DNA of 64,000 nucleotides from Methylorubrum suomiense (GTDB lineage: Bacteria > Pseudomonadota > Alphaproteobacteria > Rhizobiales > Beijerinckiaceae): NCBI RefSeq assembly GCF_022179765.1, contig NZ_BPRE01000006.1, positions 1 through 64,000 of the forward strand, read 5' to 3'. The notes below the pieces were generated by a model. That model worked only from the letters and a program-made list of their open reading frames with translations, ran no database searches and was not told the DNA's origin. A program made the translations under genes and the position numbers. This document shows positions 24,794 through 34,670 of the stretch, piece after piece; position 1 is the first letter of the stretch, and the number at the start of each line of letters is the position of its first letter.

Positions 24794-24966
24794 CCGCATC
24801 CCGGCCCGCCAGTCGGGCCGGTTTGTCGCATTTGCTCGCCTCGACGCCTTGCGAAGCGGAGTGCTCGCGCCACTTCGCCGGACGAGGCGCCACGGCGCCC
24901 GCAGCGAGACCCCGGCCCGCATCCCCCCGTGCCGTCCGGCTCGAAGGACCGGACGGAGATCTGAGA

Positions 24967-26826
24967 ATGGCGGGACGAATCGAGGATTACGCCCTGATCG
25001 GCGATGGGTGCACGGCGGCCCTGGTCGGGCGCGACGGCAGCATCGACTGGCTGTGCATGCCCCGTTTCGACGCTTCGGCCCTGTTCGCGAGTCTGCTCGG
25101 AACCGAGGAGCACGGCTTCTGGAAGCTCGCCCCGGTCGCCGAGAACGTCGAGCATTCCTGGCGCTACCGTTCCGGCTCCCTTGTCCTGGAGACGACCCAT
25201 AGGACCCGCGAAGGCGAGGTTCGGGTGACCGACTTCATGCCCGTCGGCGACGGCTCCCACGTCATCCGCCTCGTCGAGGGCGTGCGTGGGCGGATGGCCA
25301 TGCGCATGGATCTCGCCGTGCGCTTCGATTACGGCTCGGCGGTCCCCTGGGTGTCGCGCAGCGAACTCGGGGACCTTCGCGCCATCTCCGGCCCACACAA
25401 GGTGGTCCTGCGCACCAACGCGCCTCTGCGCGGTTCATCGCACCAGACCACGGTCTCCGAATTCACGGTCTACAAGGGCGACGCGATCCGCTTCGTGATG
25501 AGCTACGGCGCCTCGCACGAGGAAGATCCGCCACCGATCGAGCCGCGGCGCTGGCTCGACGACACCAACCGGTTCTGGCGCGACTGGTCGGACCGCTGCA
25601 CGCTCCAGACGCCGTGGAACGACATCTTCCGGCGCTCGCTGCTGACGTTGAAGGCCCTGATCTACCGGCCCACGGGCGGGATCGTGGCCGCGCCCACCAC
25701 CTCGCTGCCCGAGGATCTCGGCGGGGTGCGCAACTGGGATTACCGCTTCTGCTGGCTGCGCGATTCGACCTTCACGCTGCTCGCGCTGATGGATTCGGGC
25801 TATATCGACGAGGCCCGCGCGTGGCGCGATTGGCTGACCCGGGCGGTCGCCGGCAACCCGGAACAGGCGCATATCCTCTACGGCATCGGGGGCGAGCGGC
25901 TGTTGCCGGAGATCGAGCTCGACTGGCTCCCGGGCTATGAAGGCTCGAAGCCGGTGCGCGTCGGCAATGCCGCCATCGCCCAGTTCCAACTCGACGTCTA
26001 CGGCGAGCTGTTCGACGCGCTGTTCCAGGCCCGGTCCCGCGGCATGTCCGACGACAAGGAGGGCCGGCGGGTCGGCCAAGCGCTCATCAAGCATCTGGAG
26101 CGGGTCTGGCGCGAGCCCGACGAGGGCATCTGGGAGGTGCGCGGGGGGCGGCGTCACTTCGTTCATTCGAAGGTGATGGCCTGGGTCGCCTTCGACCGGG
26201 CGGTGCGCAGCGTCGAGACCTTTCGCAAGGACGACCCAACCGCCGCCGAGCTTCCGGTCAACCATTGGCGGGCGATCCGCGACGAGATCCATGCCGAGGT
26301 CTGCGAGCACGGCTTCGATCGAGAGCTGAACAGCTTCGTTCAGAGCTACGGCAGCAAGGCGCTCGACGCGAGCCTGCTGCTCATCGCCCATATGGGCTTC
26401 CTGCCGCAGGACGATCCGCGGGTGATCGGCACCGTCGCGGCGGTCGAGAAGCATCTGATGCGCGAGGGTTTCATCCTGCGCTACGAGACGGAAGGGCAGG
26501 AGGCCGACGGTCTGCCGGGCAACGAGGGCGCCTTCCTGCCCTGCAGCTTCTGGTATGCCGACAACCTGATCGGCCTCGGCCGCTGCGAGGAGGCCCACGC
26601 CCTGATCGAGCGGCTCATCGGCATCTGCAACGACCTCGGATTGGTCTCCGAGGAGTACGACGTGCGCGCCAAACGCCAGGTGGGCAACTTCCCCCAAGCG
26701 TTCACACATGTTGCACTCGTCAACACGATCCTCAATTACAGCCGCGCGATCGGTCCTTCAAAGGAACGGGGCAGCGGCACGGACCATTCCGAGTCGAGGG
26801 CAGGCGAATCCATCGCGGCGCAATAG
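24967..26826 (+). CDS. Glycoside hydrolase family 15 protein
   Basis: From the ATG at 24967 (MAGRIEDYALIGDGCTAALVGRDGSIDW, the family N-terminus) the protein is 619 aa. The (alpha/alpha)6 catalytic part has the family signatures NWDYRFCWLRDSTF and, near the end, EADGLPGNEGAFLPCSFWYADNL with the catalytic glutamates. Bacterial members act as trehalases or glucoamylases in the cytoplasm. It is followed 50 bases later by transketolase, so a role in sugar or trehalose breakdown is possible. Substrate is not readable from sequence. Confidence 0.88.
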   Translation: MAGRIEDYALIGDGCTAALVGRDGSIDWLCMPRFDASALFASLLGTEEHGFWKLAPVAENVEHSWRYRSGSLVLETTHRTREGEVRVTDFMPVGDGSHVIRLVEGVRGRMAMRMDLAVRFDYGSAVPWVSRSELGDLRAISGPHKVVLRTNAPLRGSSHQTTVSEFTVYKGDAIRFVMSYGASHEEDPPPIEPRRWLDDTNRFWRDWSDRCTLQTPWNDIFRRSLLTLKALIYRPTGGIVAAPTTSLPEDLGGVRNWDYRFCWLRDSTFTLLALMDSGYIDEARAWRDWLTRAVAGNPEQAHILYGIGGERLLPEIELDWLPGYEGSKPVRVGNAAIAQFQLDVYGELFDALFQARSRGMSDDKEGRRVGQALIKHLERVWREPDEGIWEVRGGRRHFVHSKVMAWVAFDRAVRSVETFRKDDPTAAELPVNHWRAIRDEIHAEVCEHGFDRELNSFVQSYGSKALDASLLLIAHMGFLPQDDPRVIGTVAAVEKHLMREGFILRYETEGQEADGLPGNEGAFLPCSFWYADNLIGLGRCEEAHALIERLIGICNDLGLVSEEYDVRAKRQVGNFPQAFTHVALVNTILNYSRAIGPSKERGSGTDHSESRAGESIAAQ

Positions 26827-26876
26827 GCGCATCCACGCCTCCGTGGCCGATGGAAGCGAGAGAGACGGTAAGACTG

Positions 26877-28952
26877 ATGAGCGGTGCAGATACGAGCCCC
26901 AAGGCGGCCCTGAGCGAGGGCGACAAGCTCGCGATCGACACGATCCGGACGCTGGCCATCGATGCGGTGCAGAAGGCCAATTCCGGGCATGCCGGCGCGC
27001 CGATGGCGCTGGCGCCCGTGGCCTACACCCTGTGGAACCGGTATCTGCGCTACGATCCGGCCAATCCGCACTGGCCGAACCGCGACCGGTTCGTGCTCTC
27101 GGCGGGCCACGCCTCGATGCTGCTCTACGCGCTGCTGCATCTGGCGCGGGTCGCGGAGGGCAATGGCGCCAACGCCCCGGCCGTCTCCCTAGACGACATC
27201 AAGAAATTTCGGCAGCTCGACAGCCGCACGCCGGGCCACCCCGAATACCACTTCACCACCGGCGTCGAGACCACGACCGGCCCCCTCGGGCAGGGCGTGG
27301 CCAACTCGGTGGGCATGGCGATCGGCGCCCGCTTCAAGGGTGAGCGCCTGAACCGGCCCGACCTGCCGCTGTTCGACTACAATGTCTACGCCATCTGCTC
27401 GGACGGCGACCTGATGGAGGGCGTCAGCCAGGAGGCCGCCTCGATCGCCGGCCATCTGCGCCTCTCCAACCTGTGCTGGATCTACGACAACAACACCATC
27501 ACCATCGAGGGCCATACCGAGCTGGCCTTCTCGGAGGAGGTCGCGACCCGCTTCCTGGCCTATGGCTGGCAGGTGCTGCGGGTGGCCGACGCCAACGACA
27601 CCCACGCCATCGCCTCGGCACTGGAGACCTTCCTCCAGTCGAGCGACCGCCCGACGCTGATCGTCGTCAATTCGATCATCGGCTACGGCGCGCCGAAGAA
27701 GCAGAACACCTCCAAGGCCCACTCGGACGCCTTGGGCGAGGACGAGGTGAAGGGCGCCAAGCGCGCCTATGGCTGGCCGGAGGACGCGCAGTTCCTCGTG
27801 CCGGACGGCGTCTACGACACCTTCGCGGACGGCATCGGCAAGCGGGGCGCGGCTCTGTTCGCGCAGTGGCAGGGCTTCTTCGACGCCGCCAAGGCCGCCG
27901 ATCCCGAGCATGCCGAGGAACTTACGGCCCTCCTCGAAGGCCGCCTGCCCGAGGGATGGGACCGGGACATTCCGGTGTTCGAGGCCGATGCCAAGGGCCT
28001 CGCGACCCGCGAATCCTCCGGCAAGGTCCTGAACGCCATCGCCCAACACGTGCCGTTCGTACTCGGCGGCTCGGCGGATCTCGCTCCCTCCAACAAGTCG
28101 AACCTCACCTTCGAGGGAGCGGGCTCGCTGACCCCGTTCGAGCCGGGCGGGCGCAACATCCATTTCGGCGTGCGGGAGCATGCCATGGGCTCGATCGTCA
28201 ACGGGCTCGGCCTCGTGGGGTTGAGGGCCTACGGCGCGACCTTCCTGGTCTTCGCCGACTACATGCGCCCGCCGATCCGGCTCGCCTCGCTGATGGAGCT
28301 GCCGGTCTTCCACATCTTCACCCACGACTCGATCGGCGTGGGCGAGGACGGGCCGACCCACCAGCCGGTGGAGCAATTGCTCTCCCTGCGCTGCATTCCC
28401 GGCCTCGTGACCCTGCGCCCGGCCGACGCCAACGAGGTGGCGGAAGCCTACCGGGTGATCTTCTCGCTGAAGAATCAGCCGGCGGTGCTGGCGCTCTCGC
28501 GCCAGCCGCTGCCGACCCTCGACCGCACGAAATACGCCCCGGCTTCCGGCACCGCGAAGGGCGCCTACGTGCTCGCCGATTGCGACGGCACCCCGGACGT
28601 CATCCTGATCGGCACCGGCTCGGAAGTGCAGCTCTGCGTCTCCGCCTACGAGACGCTGAAGGGCGATGGGGTGAAGGCCCGGGTCGTCTCGATGCCGTCC
28701 TGGGACCTGTTCGAGCGACAGGACGAAGCCTATCGCGACAGCGTGCTGCCGCCGGACGTGCTGGCGCGCGTGGCGGTGGAGCAGGGCAGCGTGATCGGCT
28801 GGGACCGCTATGCCGGCTCCGCGGGCGCCATCGTCGGCATGCACACCTTCGGCGCTTCGGCCCCGATCAAGGATCTGCTCGGCAAGTTCGGCTTCACGGC
28901 CGAGAAGGTGATCGAGGCCGCCCGGGCCCAGGCGAAGCGCCACAAGAAGTAG
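26877..28952 (+). CDS. tkt: Transketolase
   Basis: At 691 aa it is a full-length thiamine-diphosphate transketolase interconverting pentose-phosphate sugars. Visible are GHAGAPMALAPVAYTLW, the ThDP/Mg motif ICSDGDLMEGVSQEAASIAG...NNTITIEG, HSDALGEDEVKGAK, and the pyrimidine-domain motif HDSIGVGEDGPTHQP. In methylotrophs it also recycles C1 acceptor sugars or regenerates glycolytic intermediates. The ATG at 26877 is used; an ATG nine codons upstream is in frame. Confidence 0.96.
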   Translation: MSGADTSPKAALSEGDKLAIDTIRTLAIDAVQKANSGHAGAPMALAPVAYTLWNRYLRYDPANPHWPNRDRFVLSAGHASMLLYALLHLARVAEGNGANAPAVSLDDIKKFRQLDSRTPGHPEYHFTTGVETTTGPLGQGVANSVGMAIGARFKGERLNRPDLPLFDYNVYAICSDGDLMEGVSQEAASIAGHLRLSNLCWIYDNNTITIEGHTELAFSEEVATRFLAYGWQVLRVADANDTHAIASALETFLQSSDRPTLIVVNSIIGYGAPKKQNTSKAHSDALGEDEVKGAKRAYGWPEDAQFLVPDGVYDTFADGIGKRGAALFAQWQGFFDAAKAADPEHAEELTALLEGRLPEGWDRDIPVFEADAKGLATRESSGKVLNAIAQHVPFVLGGSADLAPSNKSNLTFEGAGSLTPFEPGGRNIHFGVREHAMGSIVNGLGLVGLRAYGATFLVFADYMRPPIRLASLMELPVFHIFTHDSIGVGEDGPTHQPVEQLLSLRCIPGLVTLRPADANEVAEAYRVIFSLKNQPAVLALSRQPLPTLDRTKYAPASGTAKGAYVLADCDGTPDVILIGTGSEVQLCVSAYETLKGDGVKARVVSMPSWDLFERQDEAYRDSVLPPDVLARVAVEQGSVIGWDRYAGSAGAIVGMHTFGASAPIKDLLGKFGFTAEKVIEAARAQAKRHKK

Positions 28953-28971
28953 CCCGTCGCGGCAACAGCAT

Positions 28972-29163
28972 CCCCTCTCCCCGCAGGCGGGGGGAGGGCT
29001 TCGGCGAACGCGTTGTCGCCGAAGCGAGGCGGAAGGCCGAGTGTGAAGGGCCTGTCCGACGGAGCCTCGTCCCTTCAGGCCGCCTCACGACCGTTCGGCC
29101 ATACCCCTGCTTCCAGCGTGGACGACGAGGTCCATGCGGCCTCTCCCCGCCTGTGGGGAGAGG
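28972..29163. repeat. GC-rich palindromic repeats between tkt and topA
   Basis: A hairpin near 28972-28998 (CCTCTCCCCGC...GGGGGGAGG) and a second at 29140-29163 with perfect 9-base arms CCTCTCCCC/GGGGAGAGG enclose a short GC-rich stretch. They occupy the convergent tkt/topA junction (28953-29176) and probably act as bidirectional terminators. The form is that of a common dispersed intergenic repeat of this bacterial group. Confidence 0.6.
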
Positions 29164-29176
29164 GAGGGAAGGGGCC

Positions 29177-31894
29177 TCAGCTTGCCTTGGTCTTGCGCGC
29201 CGTCGCCTTGGCGGGAGCCTTAGCGGCGGCCGGTTTCGCGGCGGTCTTGCGCGCCGCCGGCTTCTTCGTCTTGGGCGCGGCCTCGGCCGAATCCGCCGCC
29301 TTAGCCGTCCGGCTCCGCGCCGCACTCTTGCGGACGGGCTTCTTGCTGCCGCCCGCGGCGCGCTTGGCCTCGATCAGTTCGATCGCCTGCGCGAGCGTCA
29401 GGCTCTCGGCCGCGACCGATTTCGGCAGCGTGGCGTTGACCGAACCGTCGCTGACATAGGGCCCATACTTCCCGGCCTTGACCACCAGGTCGAGGCCGCC
29501 GGGATCCTTGCCGACGACACGCCCCGGATCGGCCGCGGCCCGGCCGCCGCGCCCGCCCCCCTGCTCCTTGGCGACGATGAGGTCGATGGCGCGGTTGGTG
29601 CCGACCTCCAGCACATCGTCGTCCTTGCCGAGATTCGCGTAGGTCTTCCCGTGCTGCACGTAGGGGCCGTAGCGGCCGATATTGGCCAGGATCGGCTCGC
29701 CGGTCTCGGGATGCCGGGCCACCTCGCGCGGCAGCGACAAGAGCCTGAGGGCGATGTCGAGGGTCACGGAGGCGGGCGTCATGCCCTTGGCCAGCGAGGA
29801 GCGCTTGGGCTTCTCCGCCCCCTTCTCGGACGAAGCCTCGCCGAGCTGCACGAACGGACCGAACCGACCGTCCCGCAGGCTCACCGGCAGGCCGGTGGCC
29901 GGATCCTCGCCGAGCACCCGTACGCCCGGCTGGCCGCCCTCCATGGACGAACCATCCCCCTCTCCCTCGACCGCAGAGGCCGAGAGTTGGCGGGTATACT
30001 TGCATTCGGGATAGTTCGAGCAGCCGATGAAGGCGCCAAACTTGCCGAGCTTGAGCGAGAGTTGGCCCGAGCCGCAGGTCGGGCAGGTGCGCGGATCGGA
30101 GCCGTCGCCCTTGTCGGGGAAGATGTGCGGGCCGAGGAGCCCATTGAGGGCCTCCAGCACTTCCGCGACGCGCAATTCCTTCGTGCCGCCGATGGCGGCG
30201 GAGAAGTCGCGCCAGAAATCCCGCAGCACCGTCCGCCAGTCGATCTCGGCATTCGAGACCCGGTCGAGCTGTTCCTCGAGGCTCGCGGTGAAATCGTACT
30301 CGACGTAGCGCTTGAAGAAGCTCTCGAGGAAGCCGGTGACGAGCCGGCCCTTGTCCTCCGGCTGGAGGCGCTTCTTCTCGATCTTGACGTATTCGCGGTC
30401 GCGCAGGGTCTGCAGCACCGCCGCGTAGGTCGAGGGGCGGCCGATGCCGAGTTCTTCCATCCGCTTGACGAGGCTTGCCTCGGAGTAGCGCGGCGGCGGC
30501 TCGGTGAAGTGCTGGGTCGAGGCGATGCGCTCGCGCTTGAGCGGGTCGCCGCTCCGCATCGCGGGCAAGCGCTTGCCGTCCTCGTCCTCCTCGTCGTCCT
30601 TGCCCTCCTGATAAAGCGCGAGGAAGCCGTCGAAGGTCACGACCTGGCCGGTGGCGCGCAGATCGAGGCGGCGCGGCCCGACCTGGGCGGCGATGTCGAC
30701 GGTTGTGCGCTCGAACTCGGCCGATTCCATCTGGCTCGCCACCGTGCGGGTCCAGATCAGTTCGTAGAGCTTGGCCTGCTCCGGCTCGAGGAAGCGAGCC
30801 ACCTGCTTGGGCAACCGCCCCATATCGGTCGGGCGCACGGCCTCGTGGGCCTCCTGCGCGTTCTTGGCCTTCACCGTGTATTTCCGCGGCGCATTCGGGA
30901 CGTAGTTGTCACCGAATTCGCGGCCGATCACCCGGCGGGCATCCTGGATCGCCTCCGGCGCCATGTCGACGCCGTCGGTTCGCATATAGGTGATGATGCC
31001 GACCGTCTCGCCGCCGACATCGACGCCCTCGTAGAGCTTCTGGGCGACCCGCATGGTCTGGGCCGGCGCCATCCCGAGCTTGCGGGAGGCCTCCTGCTGC
31101 AGCGTCGAGGTGGTGAAGGGGGGTTGCGGGTGGCGCTTGGCCGGCTTGGCCTCGACGCTGGAGACCTGGAAGGTCGCGAGTTCAAGATCGCGCTTGAAGG
31201 CCGCCGCCTCCTCGCCGTTGCCGATATCGAGACGCTGGATGCGCTTGCCGTCGGCCCCGACGAGGCGGGCCTCGAACACGCCGCCGCCCTCGGTCGCGAG
31301 CGTCGCCACGATGGACCAGTACTCGCGCGGCTTGAAGCGCTCGATCTCCATCTCGCGCTCGACCACGAGGCGCAGGGCCACCGATTGGACGCGGCCGGCC
31401 GATTTCGCGCCCGGAAGCTTGCGCCACAGCACGGGGGAGAGGTTGAAGCCGACGAGGTAGTCCAGCGCCCGGCGGGCGAGATAGGCATCGACCAGAGCCT
31501 GATCGATCTCGCGGGGCTTGCGCATCGCCGCGTCGACCGAAGCCTTGGTGATGGCGTTGAAGGTCACCCGCTCGACGGGAATCCCCTTCAAGGCCTTCTT
31601 GGCCGAGAGCGCCTCGATGACGTGCCAGGAGATCGCCTCGCCCTCGCGATCCGGGTCGGTCGCCAGGATGAGCTTCTCGGCTCCCTTCACGGCGCGGGCG
31701 ATCTCGCTGACGCGTTTCGAGCCGCGATCCTCCAACTCCCAGATCATGGCGAAGTCGGCCTCGGGATCGACCGAGCCATCCTTGGCCGGCAGGTCGCGGA
31801 TGTGACCGAAGGAGGCGAGAACCTCGTAGTCGCTCCCCAGATATTTGTTGATCGTCTTGGCCTTGGCCGGCGACTCGACGACGACGACTTTCAT
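29177..31894 (-). CDS. topA: DNA topoisomerase I
   Basis: This 905-aa type IA topoisomerase relaxes negative supercoils. The Toprim domain is at the N-terminus (MKVVVVESPAKAKTINKYLG, LATDPDREGEAISWH); the active-site tyrosine lies in GIITYMRTDGVDM near residue 310. The C-terminus has one Cys4 zinc finger (CPTCG...CSNYPEC) and topoisomerase-primase-like repeats (GRFGPFVQLG, GRYGPYVQHG, GKYGPYVSDG), ending in a Lys/Ala-rich tail (residues about 845-905) that probably binds DNA. No dprA gene lies directly upstream, unlike many relatives. Confidence 0.97.
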   Translation of the reverse strand: MKVVVVESPAKAKTINKYLGSDYEVLASFGHIRDLPAKDGSVDPEADFAMIWELEDRGSKRVSEIARAVKGAEKLILATDPDREGEAISWHVIEALSAKKALKGIPVERVTFNAITKASVDAAMRKPREIDQALVDAYLARRALDYLVGFNLSPVLWRKLPGAKSAGRVQSVALRLVVEREMEIERFKPREYWSIVATLATEGGGVFEARLVGADGKRIQRLDIGNGEEAAAFKRDLELATFQVSSVEAKPAKRHPQPPFTTSTLQQEASRKLGMAPAQTMRVAQKLYEGVDVGGETVGIITYMRTDGVDMAPEAIQDARRVIGREFGDNYVPNAPRKYTVKAKNAQEAHEAVRPTDMGRLPKQVARFLEPEQAKLYELIWTRTVASQMESAEFERTTVDIAAQVGPRRLDLRATGQVVTFDGFLALYQEGKDDEEDEDGKRLPAMRSGDPLKRERIASTQHFTEPPPRYSEASLVKRMEELGIGRPSTYAAVLQTLRDREYVKIEKKRLQPEDKGRLVTGFLESFFKRYVEYDFTASLEEQLDRVSNAEIDWRTVLRDFWRDFSAAIGGTKELRVAEVLEALNGLLGPHIFPDKGDGSDPRTCPTCGSGQLSLKLGKFGAFIGCSNYPECKYTRQLSASAVEGEGDGSSMEGGQPGVRVLGEDPATGLPVSLRDGRFGPFVQLGEASSEKGAEKPKRSSLAKGMTPASVTLDIALRLLSLPREVARHPETGEPILANIGRYGPYVQHGKTYANLGKDDDVLEVGTNRAIDLIVAKEQGGGRGGRAAADPGRVVGKDPGGLDLVVKAGKYGPYVSDGSVNATLPKSVAAESLTLAQAIELIEAKRAAGGSKKPVRKSAARSRTAKAADSAEAAPKTKKPAARKTAAKPAAAKAPAKATARKTKAS

Positions 31895-32655
31895 GAACCT
31901 CTGCCTCTCGCCAGAGCCTCACCGCGGGGACGGTTGTGGGGATCAAGCGCCGACCGGACATCCGTCGACGGCCGGGGCTCGCGCCGCGCAGAAGTGGGTG
32001 AGCGGCGGCGGGTTGTCAAATCGGGCCGAACGGCTCCGCTCGACGGCCACACCGGCACTCGGCCGGTCTGCGCGGTAGCCCGCGATCCCGCAGAACGACC
32101 CGAACGCGCCTCCTCGGCGCACGAATACAATTCTCGACGAGGCAACCAAAATGATCGCACGCAATCGAATGATTGTTGCGACATAGATCTGAGCAAAAAA
32201 TTTCCTCTTCCGTTGGATTAAATTTCGAGTATCTATGATGTTCAAGCGATTCGGCCGTCAGTGCTTTGCCAAATCTGCGGCTTCGCGAATGTATTCGCGA
32301 AGAGGGCTGAATTTTTGCCGGAACGCGGCAATCGGTCCATCGCGTCTACGACGTCATCGTTGAGTGCTGCGTCCGCCCGAGCGGATTGTCGGCTCGGATG
32401 AACAGGCCGGGAGCGCATCCCCCGGTCTTCATCCTGCGTAAAGCGCCGACGGCCTGACCGCCGGCTCGTGCGTCGCGTTCGGCCGACCCCGCACATTCGG
32501 TGCTCCGAATGCCATGGCGGCCGCCTATCCGTCGGACACCGATCGGGACAAGAAGTGGGACGAACCCGCGCGGTCCCCCCAGTCAGTCTCGGTGTATTCG
32601 GCCAGTAACTCCAGCACGTAACACCGAAACGTCACTCCACTAAGGGACGCGACAC
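31895..32655. other. Long gene-free region upstream of topA
   Basis: This 761-bp stretch shows no convincing gene on either strand: its ORFs have scrambled composition and no ribosome sites. It includes an AT-rich part (about 32120-32300), a 22-bp palindrome (32281-32302) and a smaller inverted repeat CATTCGG/CCGAATG at 32494-32511. It should hold the topA promoter and the promoter of the 57-aa gene at 32656. Confidence 0.6.
32281..32302. promoter_or_regulatory. 22-bp palindrome, candidate operator
   Basis: CTTCGCGAAT and ATTCGCGAAG are perfect 10-base arms around GT. Each arm itself contains TTCGCGAA, a perfect 8-base palindrome, so the site could bind a dimer or two dimers. It lies about 390 bases upstream of topA and 350 upstream of the small plus-strand gene. 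No regulator can be named. Confidence 0.5.
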
Positions 32656-32829
32656 ATGCGCAATCTCGGTCTGTTCGCGACGGCCTTCATCGTCGCCACG
32701 GGGGCCTTCTGGCTCACCATGCTGACGATCCCGCCGACCACGGAGGCCGCCCCCCACGGCAACCTCGACATCAAAGCCCTGACCGTGAAAGCAAATCCGC
32801 CGATGGCCCTGGGCTACGACGCGAACTGA
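32656..32829 (+). CDS. 57-aa secreted or membrane-anchored small protein
   Basis: The ATG at 32656 follows AAGGGACGC, a modest ribosome site. An N-terminal hydrophobic segment (LGLFATAFIVATGAFWLTML) could be a signal anchor; the rest (TIPPTTEAAPHGNLDIKALTVKANPP) is Pro/Ala-rich. Codon use is GC-rich like its neighbours. This style of short protein with a TEAAPHGNLDIK-like segment is familiar in Methylobacterium-type genomes; function unknown. Confidence 0.6.
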   Translation: MRNLGLFATAFIVATGAFWLTMLTIPPTTEAAPHGNLDIKALTVKANPPMALGYDAN

Positions 32830-32860
32830 GATCGATCAGCCCGGTGGCCCGGGCTGATCC

Positions 32861-33769
32861 TCAGATGCCCGCGTACCACTCGTAGCCGCGGTCCTCCCAA
32901 TAACCGCCACCGCCTTCGCCGATGCCCTTGAGGCTGTCCCGCACCTCGATGCGCATGACATACTTGGCCTGCTTGTAGCCGAGCTGACGTTCGACCCTGA
33001 GGCGTAACGGCGCACCGTTCGAAACGGGCAGCGCCTTGCCGTTCAGGTCGTAGGCCAGAATCGTCTGCGGATGGTAGGCATCGGTCAGGTCGATGCTCTC
33101 GTAGTAGCGGATCGGCGTGCCCGTCGGTTCGTCGGCATCCGGCGCCTCGGCCCCGGCCGCCTTCGAATCGCTGGCTTGGTTCTCGTCGCCCTCGGCGCGG
33201 GCGGTCATGCCGGGATTGGCGTTCTCGCTCTCGCCGCTCATCGAATATTCCATCGTGTCGGCGCAGTGGAAGACGATGTAGCGCGCCTCCGGCTTCAGGC
33301 CGGCACGCTTGAGCACCTCGGCCAGCGGCACCCCGGTCCATTTGCCGATGGCGCTCCAGCCCTCCACGCAATCGTGCCGCGTGGTCTGGGTTCGGGCCGG
33401 CAAGGCGCGCAGATCGGCCAGGGACAGATCCTGCGGGGTCTCGACGAGGCCGTCGACGCGCAGCTTCCAGTTCCCGAAATTCTGCCCAGCCAGGCTTTTG
33501 TAATCCCGGTCCTGCGGATCCACCGTGCCGTTCGGCTTGAACCAGGGCGAGATTTCGGAATCCGGAAATTCCTTGGCGAGCGAGGCGGGCGTCAGCAGCA
33601 GGCGCTGGACGAAGAGGTTGGCGTCCTCCCCGAGCCGCAGGGTCTGGCGGCCGGTCGGCGTCACGGCGAAGCGGTCGCAACCGCCGAGCGCCGAGACGCC
33701 GAGGAGGCCCGCGGCGGCGGAGAGGAAGCCGCGACGGTGGGGGGCGGGAATGCGCAGGCGGGGCTTCAT
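32861..33769 (-). CDS. YedY/MsrP-like molybdopterin oxidoreductase
   Basis: At 302 aa it has a twin-arginine-like leader (HRRGFLSAAAGLLGVSALGGC) with a possible lipobox cysteine at 31, so it is likely exported and perhaps lipid-anchored. The sulfite-oxidase fold follows, with the molybdenum-ligand cysteine at about residue 134 (RHDCVEGWSAIGKWTG) and VFHCADTMEYS. An acidic low-complexity insert (residues about 180-220) interrupts the domain. MsrP/YedY enzymes reduce methionine sulfoxide in periplasmic proteins. The start overlaps the cytochrome b stop by four bases; the Met-rich protein two genes up supports this role. Confidence 0.75.
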   Translation of the reverse strand: MKPRLRIPAPHRRGFLSAAAGLLGVSALGGCDRFAVTPTGRQTLRLGEDANLFVQRLLLTPASLAKEFPDSEISPWFKPNGTVDPQDRDYKSLAGQNFGNWKLRVDGLVETPQDLSLADLRALPARTQTTRHDCVEGWSAIGKWTGVPLAEVLKRAGLKPEARYIVFHCADTMEYSMSGESENANPGMTARAEGDENQASDSKAAGAEAPDADEPTGTPIRYYESIDLTDAYHPQTILAYDLNGKALPVSNGAPLRLRVERQLGYKQAKYVMRIEVRDSLKGIGEGGGGYWEDRGYEWYAGI

Positions 33770-34638
33770 CGGATCTTTTCCGGACCGGCGGGCAGCTTGC
33801 GGCGCTCGATGACGTACCAGCCGGTCAGCATGCTGCGCATGTTGTTCCAGACGCCGGAGGCGAGCACGAGCAGGACGTGGACGATCACGAACAGCACGAG
33901 GAGATTCGTGACGATGAAGTGGATCGTGCGCGCCGATTGCCGGCCACCGAACAGATCCGGGAGCGGCACCACGGCATTGACGCCCGGCGACATCGAGAGC
34001 CCGGTGACCAGCATCAGCGGCAGCAGGATCAGCACCACGACGAAGTAGGTGAGCTTCTGCAGCACGTTGTAGCGCTTGGCTTCGTCACCCTCGGGGAAAT
34101 GGAGCGTCAGGTGCTCGCGGATCGAGGATCCGAAGCCGCGCATCTGATCGCCGTCCGGGATCAGCCGCCGCCGCAATTGTCCGGTGCCGATGCCGTAGAT
34201 CAGGTAGATCAGGCCGTTGATGACGAAGGCCCAGGCGAACAGGAAGTGCCAGCGTCGCCCGGTGGCCAGATCCTGATGCGCCGGCACGGTCATCCAGGCC
34301 GGGAAGGCGCGCCCCGTGGCCTCGCCGTTGAACGTCGACAGGCCGAGCCAGCCGCTCGTGTCGAAGGACTTCCCGGCGACGTAGGTAACGCCGCGGGCCG
34401 AGCCGTCGTCGCGCTGGTCGTCGGTGATCGCGACGAACGGCGTGTCGAATGTCGAGGCCGCCCCCCAATACAGGGCCGGATGAGCATTGAAGATCTGCAA
34501 GCCGCTCATCAGCAGGATGGCGAGGCAGACGACGTTGATCCAGTGTGCGAACCGGATCACCAGCGGATGGCGGAACATCCAGCGACGACGCACCGTCTCG
34601 ACGACGTCATCTTTCGCGAGCGCTGATCCTGCGGCCAC
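33766..34638 (-). CDS. Membrane cytochrome b partner of the molybdoenzyme
   Basis: The chosen GTG at 34638 follows AAAGGA at nine bases and gives 290 aa; a TTG at 34671 lies at the base of a hairpin and is unlikely. Four membrane helices with conserved histidines (VIRFAHWINVVCLAILLMSG, FLFAWAFVINGLIYL, TYFVVVLILLPLMLVTGLSM, TIHFIVTNLLVLFVIVHVLLV) mark a diheme cytochrome b561/formate-dehydrogenase-gamma type protein. It probably carries electrons from quinol to the YedY-like enzyme, in place of the usual MsrQ/YedZ, to which it is not closely similar. Confidence 0.75.
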   Translation of the reverse strand: MAAGSALAKDDVVETVRRRWMFRHPLVIRFAHWINVVCLAILLMSGLQIFNAHPALYWGAASTFDTPFVAITDDQRDDGSARGVTYVAGKSFDTSGWLGLSTFNGEATGRAFPAWMTVPAHQDLATGRRWHFLFAWAFVINGLIYLIYGIGTGQLRRRLIPDGDQMRGFGSSIREHLTLHFPEGDEAKRYNVLQKLTYFVVVLILLPLMLVTGLSMSPGVNAVVPLPDLFGGRQSARTIHFIVTNLLVLFVIVHVLLVLASGVWNNMRSMLTGWYVIERRKLPAGPEKIR

Positions 34639-34670
34639 GGCGAAGCGTCCTTTCCCCAACTCACACGACA

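Noticed and set aside
27473..32221. 1582-codon plus-strand ORF through tkt and topA
   Set aside because: It is out of frame with transketolase and antisense to topA; the product is Arg/Gly/Pro-rich with no motif.
31943..32496. Two minus-strand ORFs upstream of topA
   Set aside because: They overlap each other in different frames at the ends, have mixed composition and lack ribosome sites; one crosses the 22-bp palindrome.
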